64,000 nt of DNA, taken from assembly GCF_041060425.1 (NCBI RefSeq), contig NZ_JAULBC010000011.1, positions 1 through 64,000 on the forward strand, given 5' to 3'. Below the pieces are notes generated by a model, which searched no databases, was not told the origin of the DNA, and saw nothing but the letters and a program-made list of their open reading frames with translations. Shown in pieces: positions 8,752 through 17,991 of the stretch. This DNA is from Danxiaibacter flavus. Lineage in GTDB: Bacteria > Bacteroidota > Bacteroidia > Chitinophagales > Chitinophagaceae. The translations under genes were made by a program, and so were the position numbers. The number at the start of each line of letters is the position of its first letter. The stretch's first letter is position 1.

Positions 8752-11139
8752 CTATTCCGTTCTCAGGCTCTTCACCGGATTCGCAACCGCCGCTTTTATT
8801 GCCTGGAAGCTTACCGTTACCAATGTAACGATTAGCGCACCGATACCTGCAAGAATAAATACCCACAGTGAAATGGTAGTCCTGTATTCATACTGTCCCA
8901 GCCAGCTGTTCAAATAATACCATGCTAACGGAATGGCAATAAAGCAGGAGAGAAGCACCAGGAATGCGAACTCTTTTGACAGCATTTGCCACAATTTGAA
9001 CACGGATGCGCCAAGCACCTTGCGCACGCCGATTTCTTTTTTGCGTTGTTCTGCAACAAAGGATGCCAGACCAAATAAGCCGAGGCAAGAAATGAAGATG
9101 GCCAATATGGTAAAGAATGTCGCGAGCTTTCCTACTCTTTGCTCGTCGGCAAATTTTTGCATGTAATCTTCGTCGTTAAATGTATAGGTAAACGGTGCAG
9201 AGGGATTATACTTTTTAAATACAGTTTCAATCTTCGCCAGCGATTCCCGTATTGGTGCGCCTTGTTTGATGGCAACGGTGATCACATTCGCCCAGTTGCG
9301 ATCATAAAAGAAGACAATTGGTTGAACCGGGCTGTATGGCGACTCCATGATCATATCTTTGACAACGCCAAGAACGGTGTATTTTTTATCGTTGAATTTG
9401 ATGATTTCCCCAACAATATCACGCTTCATGGCAACCTGTTTTACGGCTGCTTCATTCAGGATCATTCCCAAACTGTCTGTTGCAAACTCTTTGGAGAAAT
9501 CTCTTCCTTCTTTTATTTTCCAGCCAATTGTTCTGCCAAAATCTTCAGTAACTGCGATAGTGCCGAATGAAGGCAATGTGTTGGGATCTTTTCCCTGCCA
9601 GTCAAAACCGATCTGGTTTGACCAGACACCTGTCGTTGGGCTGGATGATTCAGCCATGTTATCTACCACATTTGTCGCCAGTAAATCGCTGCGTAAGGCA
9701 TCATAGTGGCCGTACAGATCGGGTGTGGACATGTTGATGGTGATCAATCCTTCATTTCTGTAATTGACCGGCCTGTTTTTCGCAAATTGAATTTGTTTGA
9801 AAACAATGATGGTTCCGATGATCAGCGCAATGGAAAAAGTAAATTGAATTACTACAAGCACCTTGCGCGGTAATGAGGCAAACCTGCCAACCTTGAATGT
9901 GCCCTTTAATACTTTGATCGGTTCAAACTTGGAAAGATAAAACGCCGGATAGCTGCCGGATATTAAGCCTGTGAGAAATGTAAATAATAATGTCAGCCCC
10001 CAGAAAATTGGATTGCTCCATGGTATTCCAATGCTTTTGTCAGCAAGCTTGTTGAACAACGGCATCAACACGATCACCAATATTATTGAAAAGATAAACG
10101 ATACAAATGCCACTAACACAGACTCCATCAGAAACTGTCCGATCAGTTGGCCGCGTACAGAGCCCACTGTTTTCCGGATACCCACTTCTTTAGCTCTCTT
10201 CTCGCTGCGTGCGGTTGAAAGGTTCATGAAATTGATACATGCCAGCATCAAAACAAAAACGCCAATCACAGAAAACAACCAGATGAACTGAATACGGCCG
10301 CCGGTTGCCTTGCCATCTTTAAACTCACTGAAAAGTCGCCATTTATCCATCGGGAACAAAACTGCCTGTTCCTTTCCGTCGGTCGCAGCAACTTTATGCA
10401 CCATCACTATATCTTTAATTTTCTGCGTTTCCTTGTCCATATCAATGTTATCTGCAACCTGAACGTAAGCCTGCCAGGAGTGGTTGTTCCATTGTGTTGC
10501 AGCATCTTTCAGCCACTGTTCGGTAGTAATATATTTTTTCCAGGGAAGAAAAAACCTGGAGTCGTATAAAGTTGTGTTACGGGGGAAGTCTTCAAATACG
10601 CCGGCAACCTTGTAATCGTCTTTATTATCGATCCTGACCGTTTTGTTCATTGGGTCAACATTACCAAACAACGTTTTTGCCATGGTTGCGTTGATCAGGA
10701 TTGAGGAGGGATCATCCAGCGCATTGATATTTCCCTTCTGCATTTTTAGTGAGAACATGGAAGGGAAATTTGCTTCAACCCACATGCCGGTATTTGAAAT
10801 TTTCTTTTCACCAACCACCAGCACATGGCCAAAATTCCAGGAAGCCATTGCCACATTCTTAAAATCACTTCCATACTTGGTGCGCAACTCATTGCCAATA
10901 GGCATACAAACAGCCCGGCCTGTACCCATTTTATTATCGTTATCAATAAAAGTGGTCATCACCTGTGCAAGTTGCTTGTGATTGGTGTGATACCTGTCGA
11001 ACGTAAGTTCGTCCCAGATCCATAGTGCAATCAGCATTGCCACTGCCATACCTGTTGCCAGGCCAAGAACATTGATAAGAGAATAGACCTTGCTCTTAAC
11101 GAGGTTGCGCCATGCGAGTTTGAAATAGTTTTTAAGCAT
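8752..11139 (-). CDS. FtsX/MacB-like ABC transporter permease, stand-alone
   Basis: A 795-residue inner-membrane protein of the two-module FtsX type common in Bacteroidota. TM1 is near residues 20-45 (YSLINVLGLATGMAVAMLIALWIWDE). A MacB-like periplasmic domain (~50-280) is followed by three TM helices (~285-410), one more helix near 430-450, a second periplasmic domain (~455-670) and a final three-helix FtsX block (~680-790) with EQRKKEIGVRKVLGAS. Such permeases pair with a MacB/LolD-type ATPase to move lipids, peptides or drugs across the envelope. No ATPase gene is adjacent. It is clearly paralogous to 43734-46124: long identical stretches at both ends and in KRAKEVGIRK. Confidence 0.92.
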   Translation of the reverse strand: MLKNYFKLAWRNLVKSKVYSLINVLGLATGMAVAMLIALWIWDELTFDRYHTNHKQLAQVMTTFIDNDNKMGTGRAVCMPIGNELRTKYGSDFKNVAMASWNFGHVLVVGEKKISNTGMWVEANFPSMFSLKMQKGNINALDDPSSILINATMAKTLFGNVDPMNKTVRIDNKDDYKVAGVFEDFPRNTTLYDSRFFLPWKKYITTEQWLKDAATQWNNHSWQAYVQVADNIDMDKETQKIKDIVMVHKVAATDGKEQAVLFPMDKWRLFSEFKDGKATGGRIQFIWLFSVIGVFVLMLACINFMNLSTARSEKRAKEVGIRKTVGSVRGQLIGQFLMESVLVAFVSFIFSIILVIVLMPLFNKLADKSIGIPWSNPIFWGLTLLFTFLTGLISGSYPAFYLSKFEPIKVLKGTFKVGRFASLPRKVLVVIQFTFSIALIIGTIIVFKQIQFAKNRPVNYRNEGLITINMSTPDLYGHYDALRSDLLATNVVDNMAESSSPTTGVWSNQIGFDWQGKDPNTLPSFGTIAVTEDFGRTIGWKIKEGRDFSKEFATDSLGMILNEAAVKQVAMKRDIVGEIIKFNDKKYTVLGVVKDMIMESPYSPVQPIVFFYDRNWANVITVAIKQGAPIRESLAKIETVFKKYNPSAPFTYTFNDEDYMQKFADEQRVGKLATFFTILAIFISCLGLFGLASFVAEQRKKEIGVRKVLGASVFKLWQMLSKEFAFLVLLSCFIAIPLAWYYLNSWLGQYEYRTTISLWVFILAGIGALIVTLVTVSFQAIKAAVANPVKSLRTE

Positions 11140-11569
11140 AAAAGTTGGTTTCTGATTCTATAGTTGGTTCGTTTATAAATCAATTTTCCCTGAGTACGCA
11201 TCAGGCGGTACGAAGTACCTGGTTTTGATGTTTTTCATTTTTCGCAACAGCCGGCTGATTTTGGAACTCCACCAACAGGATAAACGGATACCGCCGGTTT
11301 TTGTTACACTTCAGTCACCGCTTAGGCAATATTCGCCGGTTCGCACAAACGGTTTCCTGTTATCGCCCTTCACGCTTCAATCCTCTGCTTGTTCAAAAAA
11401 AAAATGCATCGTCTTTTAATATTAAAAACGGCGCCGAATGCTAATGTGCAGGTGATTAAATGTTTAAATATTTAATTGTTTTGTTAAGTGTTCGTTTTTG
11501 ATGCAAGGCTGTCCGGTTTTATTACAGGAACGAGCGTAATGGAGCGTTGAGATCTGACCATCATTTATA

Positions 11570-11790
11570 GCCACGACGCGCTAAGACAGAGAATTTTACC
11601 ACAGAGGTAAAAGAGTTTTTGCACAGAGAGCACTGTTAATTCAGAAGATTGCGAGCGTTTCGCATTTCATCAACACGGAGAAAATTCGACCAGGAATCAT
11701 CCTGATGAAATAAAACGCTGTGAAATCCTGTGAAAAAAACTCCGCGCCCTCCGTGGTAAAATAAAATTCTGCGTTTCAGTGCTTCTGTGG
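11570..11790. repeat. Family E low-complexity tract
   Basis: Phrases such as CCACAGAGGTAAAAGAG, GCACAGAGAGCAC and, in complement sense, CCGCGCCCTCCGTGGTAAAAT repeat with variation. The two ends are complementary in character, so the transcript could fold back. Confidence 0.55.
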
Positions 11791-12139
11791 CAATAAATCC
11801 TTTTTTTTCTTCATCAAAAACACGTTGGACATCATCATGAAAATTCCATCAAATCCAATGCTGGCAATGGTTTTAATGCTAAAGTATATTTTAGCCGTTA
11901 TAAAAACAGACCTAAGTTGTTTGTGAAGCGAATATGCTTTGGAGTAATTTTACATCAGAAAGTTCAAGAGAAACATTTTCAAAAGCAAGCAACCATCGGG
12001 GGCAAATCGTTAAAGGTGGCGTTAAAGATAAGTGGAACTTTCTAACTACCAAGATTATTTCGAACTTTTTTTCATATGGCAAGCAATCGTTAGAGGTCGT
12101 CTGTTTCTACAGAAGGCCATTTTTTTTATAAGGAGGGCT

Positions 12140-12310
12140 TCTGCCACGAAGACTCAAAGGCGTAAAGAAGCACAAAGGTTTTTGAAAACATAGGAGACTC
12201 AGAGGACACAAAGAGGCACGAAGGTCTGGTCTGTAAACCACAAGGACAGGAAGGATAAAAGAAGCACAAAGGTCGTTAAACGACGAAGCGCACAAAGAAG
12301 TACAAAGAAA
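12140..12310. repeat. Family E low-complexity tract
   Basis: A run of GAAGCACAAAGG, GACACAAAGAGGCACGAAGG, CCACAAGGACAGGAAGG and GAAGTACAAAG phrases with a loose 8-10 base period. Non-coding; the minus-strand open frame across it is an artefact of the repeat. Confidence 0.6.
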
Positions 12311-12639
12311 AAACACTATTCACCTTTTGCAATTTATATCTCCGCGTTTGTTCAGTTAACAGATTCTCCGTTACACAATGTGTTGCAGATTTGCTGTCCG
12401 GTTTCCAGCAACTTTCATCTCATAAAGGTCATTGTACGATCAGATAATTTTAATTCGGATAATCCATTTTTTTCTTGATTTTTAAGCAATTGTTATTCAA
12501 TCCTTGCCTGCATGGCTGTAAGTGAGGTGGCGGAGTTGTTGGGAGATGGCAGGCTGCATGGAAGGCTTCTTTTTTCAACGGATAGAAATGAACTTTGTAA
12601 CTTAAGCGACATTTATACTGCGCTTTAAACAATTTAGTT

Positions 12640-13191
12640 ATGAGAAAGCTAATTGCAGCAATGAATATGACGCTTGACGGGTTTTGCGATCATACGGCAA
12701 TGAGTGCAGATGATGAAATACACGATCATTATACCGCATTGCTACGTAGCGCAGACACCCTTATATATGGAAGGACAACCTATCAACTGATGGAAAGTTA
12801 TTGGCCAGCGCTGGTAAAAAATCCAAGCGGTCATAAATCACTTGATGACTTTGCCGTTGCAATAGATAATATTGCTAAAATTGTTTTTTCCCATACGCTG
12901 AAAAGTGTTGAATGGGAAAGTGCAAGAGTAGCAAAGCAAGGTTTCAAAGAAGAAATTTTAGCCCTAAAGCAACAACCTGGTAAAGACATTTTAGTTGGTA
13001 GCCCGAGCTTAATTGTAGAAGCAACAAAACTTAATTTAGTTGATGAATACCAACTCGCTGTCCATCCAACTATAGTAGGAAAAGGCTTGCCATTATTCAA
13101 GAACATAACCGAAAGGGTTAATCTTAAGCTCTTGAAGACGAAGACGTTTGGTTGTGGAGCGGTGCTTTTTTACTATGAGCCGGTAAGATAA
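12640..13191 (+). CDS. RibD C-terminal/dihydrofolate-reductase-like family protein
   Basis: A 183-residue cytosolic protein with the DHFR/RibD-C fold. The start MRKLIAAMNMTLDGF is the usual first strand and helix (normally SLDG). It continues with DTLIYGRTTYQLMESYWP, then VGSPSLIVEATKLNLVDEYQLAVHPTIVGKGLPLF, the family's standard second half with the Gly-rich NADPH-binding loop and final strand. Family members reduce pteridine- or pyrimidine-type substrates with NADPH, but most stand-alone copies have no known substrate. Length matches the family. It is the first of several small plus-strand genes with unrelated functions. Confidence 0.88.
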   Translation: MRKLIAAMNMTLDGFCDHTAMSADDEIHDHYTALLRSADTLIYGRTTYQLMESYWPALVKNPSGHKSLDDFAVAIDNIAKIVFSHTLKSVEWESARVAKQGFKEEILALKQQPGKDILVGSPSLIVEATKLNLVDEYQLAVHPTIVGKGLPLFKNITERVNLKLLKTKTFGCGAVLFYYEPVR

Positions 13192-13230
13192 TGATAACTG
13201 AAACTACGTTGAACGTACCCAACCATTCAA

Positions 13231-13788
13231 ATGAACAAACTTCCAGGATATAGTCTAACCGGAGTTGGATTACTTGCTCTTTTTTTCATTACTAACTATG
13301 AAGGCAAGGCGATTCCCATAAAGGAGCTTTGGTTTGTATTAAGCATTTTTACAATTATTGTGGGCGCGTATATCCTTGCTAAATGCAAACTGCTACAATT
13401 ATACAACCAGCGCGACGCCGGCAATACAAGTCGATCAGCTGAGATTGATTATCTTAAACGCACAGGCAGCAAGGTAAGAGTGACACTTGATAATGCCGAA
13501 GTCATGACCAGGAGTTATCAACAGGAAATCATCATGGAAAGCTTACCATCCAGGATTGAGATGCTGGATGCTTTATATGATGGTAATCGTAACTACAAGA
13601 CAGAAGAGATCCAACAAACTTATATTGTTTATTACAAACAATATTACGGCAAGACGTACAAATTTGTCAGTCAGGCATCAACGCAAAATGCCGACGTTCT
13701 GAAAGGATACATTGATTGCCAAAAAGGAATTGACCTCTACATTGACTTACAGAATCCAAAAAGTTATTATTTTGATCTTCCGTTTTGA
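13231..13788 (+). CDS. Hypothetical protein with two N-terminal membrane helices
   Basis: A 185-residue protein I do not recognise. Two hydrophobic segments near residues 8-23 and 33-50 (LWFVLSIFTIIVGAYILA) anchor a mostly polar C-terminal domain of ~135 residues, probably cytoplasmic, with many Tyr (IQQTYIVYYKQYYGKTYKF) and an alternating beta-type pattern. It starts 39 bp after the preceding reductase gene. The gene downstream (13847) also encodes a membrane protein of unknown function, so the two may act together. Confidence 0.65.
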   Translation: MNKLPGYSLTGVGLLALFFITNYEGKAIPIKELWFVLSIFTIIVGAYILAKCKLLQLYNQRDAGNTSRSAEIDYLKRTGSKVRVTLDNAEVMTRSYQQEIIMESLPSRIEMLDALYDGNRNYKTEEIQQTYIVYYKQYYGKTYKFVSQASTQNADVLKGYIDCQKGIDLYIDLQNPKSYYFDLPF

Positions 13789-13846
13789 TGGCACTAAATG
13801 GAAGATAATATCAGCATTCTTTATAAATCCAAATAAACCCTTTAGC

Positions 13847-14389
13847 ATGACACCAAGAAGTTTCTTTAACATCATTCTTAAAATTTTTGGACTTTTCTTT
13901 TTGAAAGAAATTGTGAATATTGTTCTTCAATTAATATCGTCCTCCTTGTATTTCACCAGGATCGGCAGTGCCGGAGACGGGGTTTGGACTTTTTTTATTA
14001 CAGCGCTTATTCTTGCATTTTACGCTTTTATTGTTTTTCAACTTCTTTTCAAGACGAATTACCTTCTTGATAAACTGGAACTTGACAAGGGATTTAGCCA
14101 GGAGGAATTTTCTTTTACTATTCCGGCTTCATTGGTTTTGACAATTGCCTTAATTGTAACCGGTGGCATTATTCTGACAAATGAAATACCAAATTTATGC
14201 CGGCAGGTTTTTACATATTTCCAGGAAAAGCGCCTTTCCCGCGGAACAACAACGCCTGAATTTTCGTATGCAATTATTGCCGGTGTTAAGATCATTATAG
14301 GATTTTTATTAATCGGAGAACGGGAGCGAATAGTAAAGTTTATCGAGAGCAGGCAAAATAAAAAAGAACAAGTGAGCGAAAAAAAGTAA
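13847..14389 (+). CDS. Hypothetical four-helix membrane protein
   Basis: The chosen start is the ATG at 13847 (MTPRSFFNIILKIFG), giving 180 residues. An in-frame ATG at 13712 would overlap the previous gene by 77 bp and add a polar stretch that spoils the N-terminal helix. Four hydrophobic segments are seen near residues 5-30, 45-68, 95-115 and 140-157, and the tail is highly charged (ESRQNKKEQVSEKK). I recognise no family. It follows 58 bp after another membrane hypothetical, so joint transcription is likely. Confidence 0.6.
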   Translation: MTPRSFFNIILKIFGLFFLKEIVNIVLQLISSSLYFTRIGSAGDGVWTFFITALILAFYAFIVFQLLFKTNYLLDKLELDKGFSQEEFSFTIPASLVLTIALIVTGGIILTNEIPNLCRQVFTYFQEKRLSRGTTTPEFSYAIIAGVKIIIGFLLIGERERIVKFIESRQNKKEQVSEKK

Positions 14390-14550
14390 ACTGGAATCAT
14401 TCCAATAATTCAGCCCTGGTAAGCAATGCTAGAAAAAGTATAAATCATCAACATTAATTAATAAATTCACTATCAATTCTCCGGGTGAAACAGCATATCA
14501 GTAATTTTTCTTTCAAAACAATAATCGTTAAACAAAACAATTAACTGCAA

Positions 14551-14934
14551 ATGAAAAAAGTAACCGGAATTGGCGGCATCTTTTTTAAATGCAAAGACGC
14601 CAGTAAAGTGAGAGAATGGTACAAGACACATCTGGGTCTTGAAACAAATGAATATGGAGCAAATTTTGAGTGGCGCGAAAGTGATGACTCAACAAAAAAA
14701 GGATCTACTCAATGGAGCCCATTTGCAGAAACATCAAAATATTTCGAGCCTTCCACAAAGGACTTTATGATCAACTATAGAGTGGAGAATTTGGAAGCAC
14801 TTGTAGCGCAACTTAAAAATGAAGGAGTAACTATTCTGGACAATATCGAAACTTTTGAATATGGAAAGTTTGTCCATATAGTTGACCTTGAAGGCAATAA
14901 GATTGAACTCTGGGAGCCAGGCGACAGTGAGTAG
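14551..14934 (+). CDS. VOC (glyoxalase/bleomycin-resistance) family protein
   Basis: A 127-residue protein with one pair of beta-alpha-beta-beta-beta modules of the vicinal oxygen chelate fold. GIGGIFFKCKDASKVREWYKTHLGLE is the first module; FMINYRVENLEALVAQLKNEGV followed by FVHIVDLEGNKIELWEP is the second, with E in IELWEP as the usual metal-ligand Glu. VOC proteins act as lyases, dioxygenases, or drug-binding resistance proteins, usually as homodimers. The substrate cannot be told. It is followed directly by the 15-kb repeat array. Confidence 0.88.
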   Translation: MKKVTGIGGIFFKCKDASKVREWYKTHLGLETNEYGANFEWRESDDSTKKGSTQWSPFAETSKYFEPSTKDFMINYRVENLEALVAQLKNEGVTILDNIETFEYGKFVHIVDLEGNKIELWEPGDSE

Positions 14935-15748
14935 AACAGAGTTGGTCTATTAGAAAATAGCAGAAGCATTACAAAGTACAAACAGGTTATATACTTTTAT
15001 ACGACCAGTGAATAGTGAATGGTCAATGGTGAAGGTTCGAGCTGGCTAAGTAAATGTAAAGTCATTTAAGTGCAATTATTATCGCAGGCAAAATTCTTAT
15101 GTGCTCTTATATGCCTTATATGGTTTAAAAAACTTCGCTTCGGTCAGCTTTAGGCTTTGGGCTTTAAGCTTTACGCTTTACGCTTTGCCAGTTGTTTACA
15201 AAGAAACGTTGGCGCAGGCCAACACCTTACTTCTATACAACTAGTGAATAGTGAATGGTCAATGGTGAAGGTCCGAGCTGGCTAAGTAAATGTAAAGTCA
15301 TTTAGGTGCGATTATTATCGCAGGCAAAATTCTTATGTGCTCTTATATGCCTAATATGGTTTAAAAAACTTCGCTTCGGTCAGCTTTGGGCTTTAAGCTT
15401 TACGCTTTACGCTTTGCCAGTTGTTTACAAAGAAACGTCGGCGAAGCCGACACCTTACTTCTATACAGCTAGTGAATAGTGAACGGTCAATGGTGAAGGT
15501 TCGAGCTGGTTAAGAAAATGCAGTGTCGTTTAAGTGTTATTATTATCCTGAGAAAAGGTCTTATATTTTCTTATATGCCTTATATGGTTTAAAAAAACTC
15601 GCTTCGGTCAGCTTGGGGCTTTAAGCTTTATCAGTTGTTTACCAGGAAACGTTGGAGCGGCCGACACTTTACTTATATGAGCTGAACTCCGGGTTTGGCA
15701 TTAAGCTTTCTGCATTAGTTCCTAACTTTATGTATAATCTTTTGACAA
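14935..15748. other. 814-bp gene-free region filled by tandem family A repeats
   Basis: Almost all of this interval is the three-copy array at 15001-15680. The last ~70 bp before the TPR lipoprotein gene are single copy and must contain its promoter; no exact TAnnTTTG was found there. Confidence 0.7.
15001..15680 (+). repeat. Composite repeat family A, three tandem copies
   Basis: Three copies begin with AGTGAATAGTGAA at 15007, 15243 and 15471, giving periods of 236 and 228 bp. Each unit has: a heptamer tract (GTGAATA, GTGAATG, GTCAATG); a middle with GAGCTGG(C/T)TAAG and TTATTATCGCAGG; a conserved CTTATATGCC...TATGGTTTAAAAAA; CTTCGCTTCGGTCAGCTT; and a heptamer tract GCTTTAG/GCTTTGG/GCTTTAC (shortened in the third copy). 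Copies 1 and 2 also share CAGTTGTTTACAAAGAAACG. The same element lies inverted at 31983-32525, so these copies could recombine and invert 16 kb. Confidence 0.85.
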
Positions 15749-17434
15749 ATGGAAGATTTACAAAAGATATTACGCTTCTTTTTATTATCATTTATACTGC
15801 TTTCATGCAAAGGCAATCATTCCTCGCCAACCAAAGAAACTATCAGCCAGCTCAATTTAAAAAGGGGCAATGTTATTTCCTGCGGTCAATCTGACGGGCA
15901 ATTCGGTACGGTTGATTTTGACATGACTTGCAATGCGTCAACAAAGAAAGATTTTAACCTGGCTATTGAATTGTTACACTCTTTCGAATACGATGAGGCA
16001 GAAAAAGTTTTTGCCAAAGTGATTGATCAATCGCCGGATTGTGCAATGGCTTACTGGGGTGTGGCTATGAGTAACTTCCATCCGCTATGGAATCCGCCGA
16101 CGGAAGCAGAACTTCAAAAAGGGGCCAAAGCAATAGCCATTGCCAACAGCATACGAGCAAAAAGCGACAGGGAAAGTGGTTACATAAATGCTATAGGGTT
16201 ATTTTATAAAGATTGGGATAAAAAAGATCATCAAACACGATGCGTTGACTTTGAAAAGGCCATGGAACAATTGCATAGAAAATATCCCGATGATAATGAG
16301 GCCGCCATTTTCTACGCGCTTGCTTTAGATGCATCGGCAAGTCCCACCGATAAAACGTACGCGAATCAGAAAAAAGCGGGCGATATATTGAATGCACTTT
16401 ACCCAAAAGAATTCGAGCATCCCGGTATTATTCACTACATTATTCATACATATGATTACCCGGGACTTGCATCGGTTGCTTTACCTGCCGCGAGAAGATA
16501 TGCGCAGGTCGCGCCTTCATCTGCGCATGCTTTGCACATGCCGTCACACATCTTTACGAGGCTGGGTTTTTGGGATGAAGACATTCATTCAAACCTTCAA
16601 TCCGTGGCTGCTGCACAATGTTATGCGAAGCAGGCCGGTATTTCCGGGCATTGGGATGAAGAACTGCATGGTTTGGATTATGTTGTATATGCTTACCTGC
16701 AAAAAGGCAATAACAAACTTGCACAGGAACAGGTGAAATATGTAAGCAGCATTAAGTCTGTTTATCCTGTCAATTTTAAAATTGCCTATGCCTTTGCCGC
16801 TATTCCTGCACGTTATGTGTTGGAGAATAAAGACTGGAAAGGAGCTGCAGCATTGCAGCTTCCGCAGGCAAACTTCTCATGGAGTGTATTTCCGTGGCAG
16901 GAAGCTATTGTTCATTTTGCCAGGTTGTTGGGCGCAGCACATACCGGCGATTTTAATGTAGCAGACACTGAGTTAGCGAAGCTTAATCAGCTTAAGGATA
17001 CACTAAATAAGCTAAAGGACAGCTACAAAGAAAAAGAAGTTGCCATACAAATAAAAGCAGGAGAGGCCTGGCTGCAATTTGAGCGGGGCAATCAAGAAAA
17101 TGCGCTGAATCAAATGCAACTTGCAGCAGCCATGGAAGACAGTATTGAAAAACATCCGGTAACGCCGGGCGAAGTGTTGCCGGCAAGAGAATTGCAGGGG
17201 GATATGCTGATGGAAGCAAAACAATATAAAAACGCATTGGCTGCATATGAAGCAGTCCTGGTAAAAAGTCCCAATCGGTTTAATAGTCTTTACAGTGCAG
17301 GCATCGCTGCAGAAAAACTTGGTGATAAGCAAAAAGCGGTTTCCAACTTCAAACAGTTGCTGACGATTGCCGATACTGCGAATTCTAACAGGCCTGAAAT
17401 TGGTATTGCACGATCTTTTTTTAAGAAGGATTAG
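15749..17434 (+). CDS. TPR-repeat lipoprotein
   Basis: A 561-residue protein with a lipoprotein signal (LRFFLLSFILLSCKGN; lipobox LLSC), so it is probably membrane-anchored and periplasmic or surface-facing. Residues ~70-120 are a canonical TPR pair (ELLHSFEYDEAEKVFAKVIDQSPDCAMAYWGVAM), followed by a conserved block with HPGIIHYIIHTYD and HALHMPSHIFTRLGFWDE, then further TPR units near residues 440-555 (QYKNALAAYEAVLVKSPNRFNSLYSAG). The His-rich middle block is characteristic of a widespread family of uncharacterised TPR proteins and may bind metal. It starts a run of five plus-strand genes ending with the STING gene, with gaps of 40-104 bp. Confidence 0.85.
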   Translation: MEDLQKILRFFLLSFILLSCKGNHSSPTKETISQLNLKRGNVISCGQSDGQFGTVDFDMTCNASTKKDFNLAIELLHSFEYDEAEKVFAKVIDQSPDCAMAYWGVAMSNFHPLWNPPTEAELQKGAKAIAIANSIRAKSDRESGYINAIGLFYKDWDKKDHQTRCVDFEKAMEQLHRKYPDDNEAAIFYALALDASASPTDKTYANQKKAGDILNALYPKEFEHPGIIHYIIHTYDYPGLASVALPAARRYAQVAPSSAHALHMPSHIFTRLGFWDEDIHSNLQSVAAAQCYAKQAGISGHWDEELHGLDYVVYAYLQKGNNKLAQEQVKYVSSIKSVYPVNFKIAYAFAAIPARYVLENKDWKGAAALQLPQANFSWSVFPWQEAIVHFARLLGAAHTGDFNVADTELAKLNQLKDTLNKLKDSYKEKEVAIQIKAGEAWLQFERGNQENALNQMQLAAAMEDSIEKHPVTPGEVLPARELQGDMLMEAKQYKNALAAYEAVLVKSPNRFNSLYSAGIAAEKLGDKQKAVSNFKQLLTIADTANSNRPEIGIARSFFKKD

Positions 17435-17474
17435 AGCATTTTTTCAAATTTTAAATATCAAAAAACTCTTTTGC

Positions 17475-17927
17475 ATGATGAACCTAAAAAAAACACTGCT
17501 TCTGCTTCTTATTTTATTTTCCTGTTCAAAGATGTACGCTCAGTCAACATCTCCAGGCCTATATGAAACAGTAGTAAAATTAGACAGCACTTTCTTTCAC
17601 GCCTATAATAACTGCGACCTGGCAACGCAGGAACAATTCTATTCTGACAGCATTGAATTTTTTCATGACAAGAGCGGTCTGGAAACTTCCAGGAAGAAAA
17701 TCTTAGCCTCTACCCAAAAATATATTTGTGGCAAGGTGACCAGGGAGTTAGTGAAAGGCAGCATTGAAGTTTCTCCAATACCTGGTTACGGAGCCGTAGA
17801 GCTGGGGCAACATATGTTTCATAATAACCAGGAAAAAAATGATACTCCCCATGCCAGCAAGTTTGTTATTATATGGCGGAATAACAACGACAAATGGACC
17901 ATTGCCAAAGTTATTAGTTTGCATTGA
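17475..17927 (+). CDS. Secreted NTF2-like/DUF4440-type protein
   Basis: The start is placed at the ATG pair 17475/17478 (MMNLKKTLLLLLILFS), which gives a clean signal peptide ending SKMYAQ; the longer open frame reaches back into the upstream gene. The mature part (~128 residues) has the SnoaL/NTF2-like pattern: helix LYETVVKLDSTFFHAYNNCD, then QEQFYSDSIEFFHDKSG and the final strands ASKFVIIWRNNNDKWTIAKVIS. Such proteins bind small hydrophobic ligands or act as isomerases; many Bacteroidota versions are exported with no known role. It lies 40 bp after the TPR lipoprotein gene and 64 bp before a serine hydrolase gene. Confidence 0.78.
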   Translation: MMNLKKTLLLLLILFSCSKMYAQSTSPGLYETVVKLDSTFFHAYNNCDLATQEQFYSDSIEFFHDKSGLETSRKKILASTQKYICGKVTRELVKGSIEVSPIPGYGAVELGQHMFHNNQEKNDTPHASKFVIIWRNNNDKWTIAKVISLH

Positions 17928-17991
17928 TTGATGGAATTTTCGGCAAACAAGTGTCAATAATTTTTACCTTGTATAAATATAAATCATAACC

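Larger units (their letters stand above)
11140..12639. other. 1.5-kb gene-free region
   Basis: No convincing gene on either strand. It is AT-rich with family E tracts (11570-11790 and 12140-12310). The right end must hold the promoter of the reductase gene at 12640; a TTTG at 12594-12597 is a possible -33 element but no exact TAnnTTTG follows at the right distance. The remainder shows nothing I can name. Confidence 0.6.

Noticed and set aside
15001..15680. Possible CRISPR array (regular direct repeats)
   Set aside because: The repeat unit is about 230 bp with no short repeat/spacer alternation, and no cas gene is in the window. The 27.4-kb triple repeat fails for the same reason.
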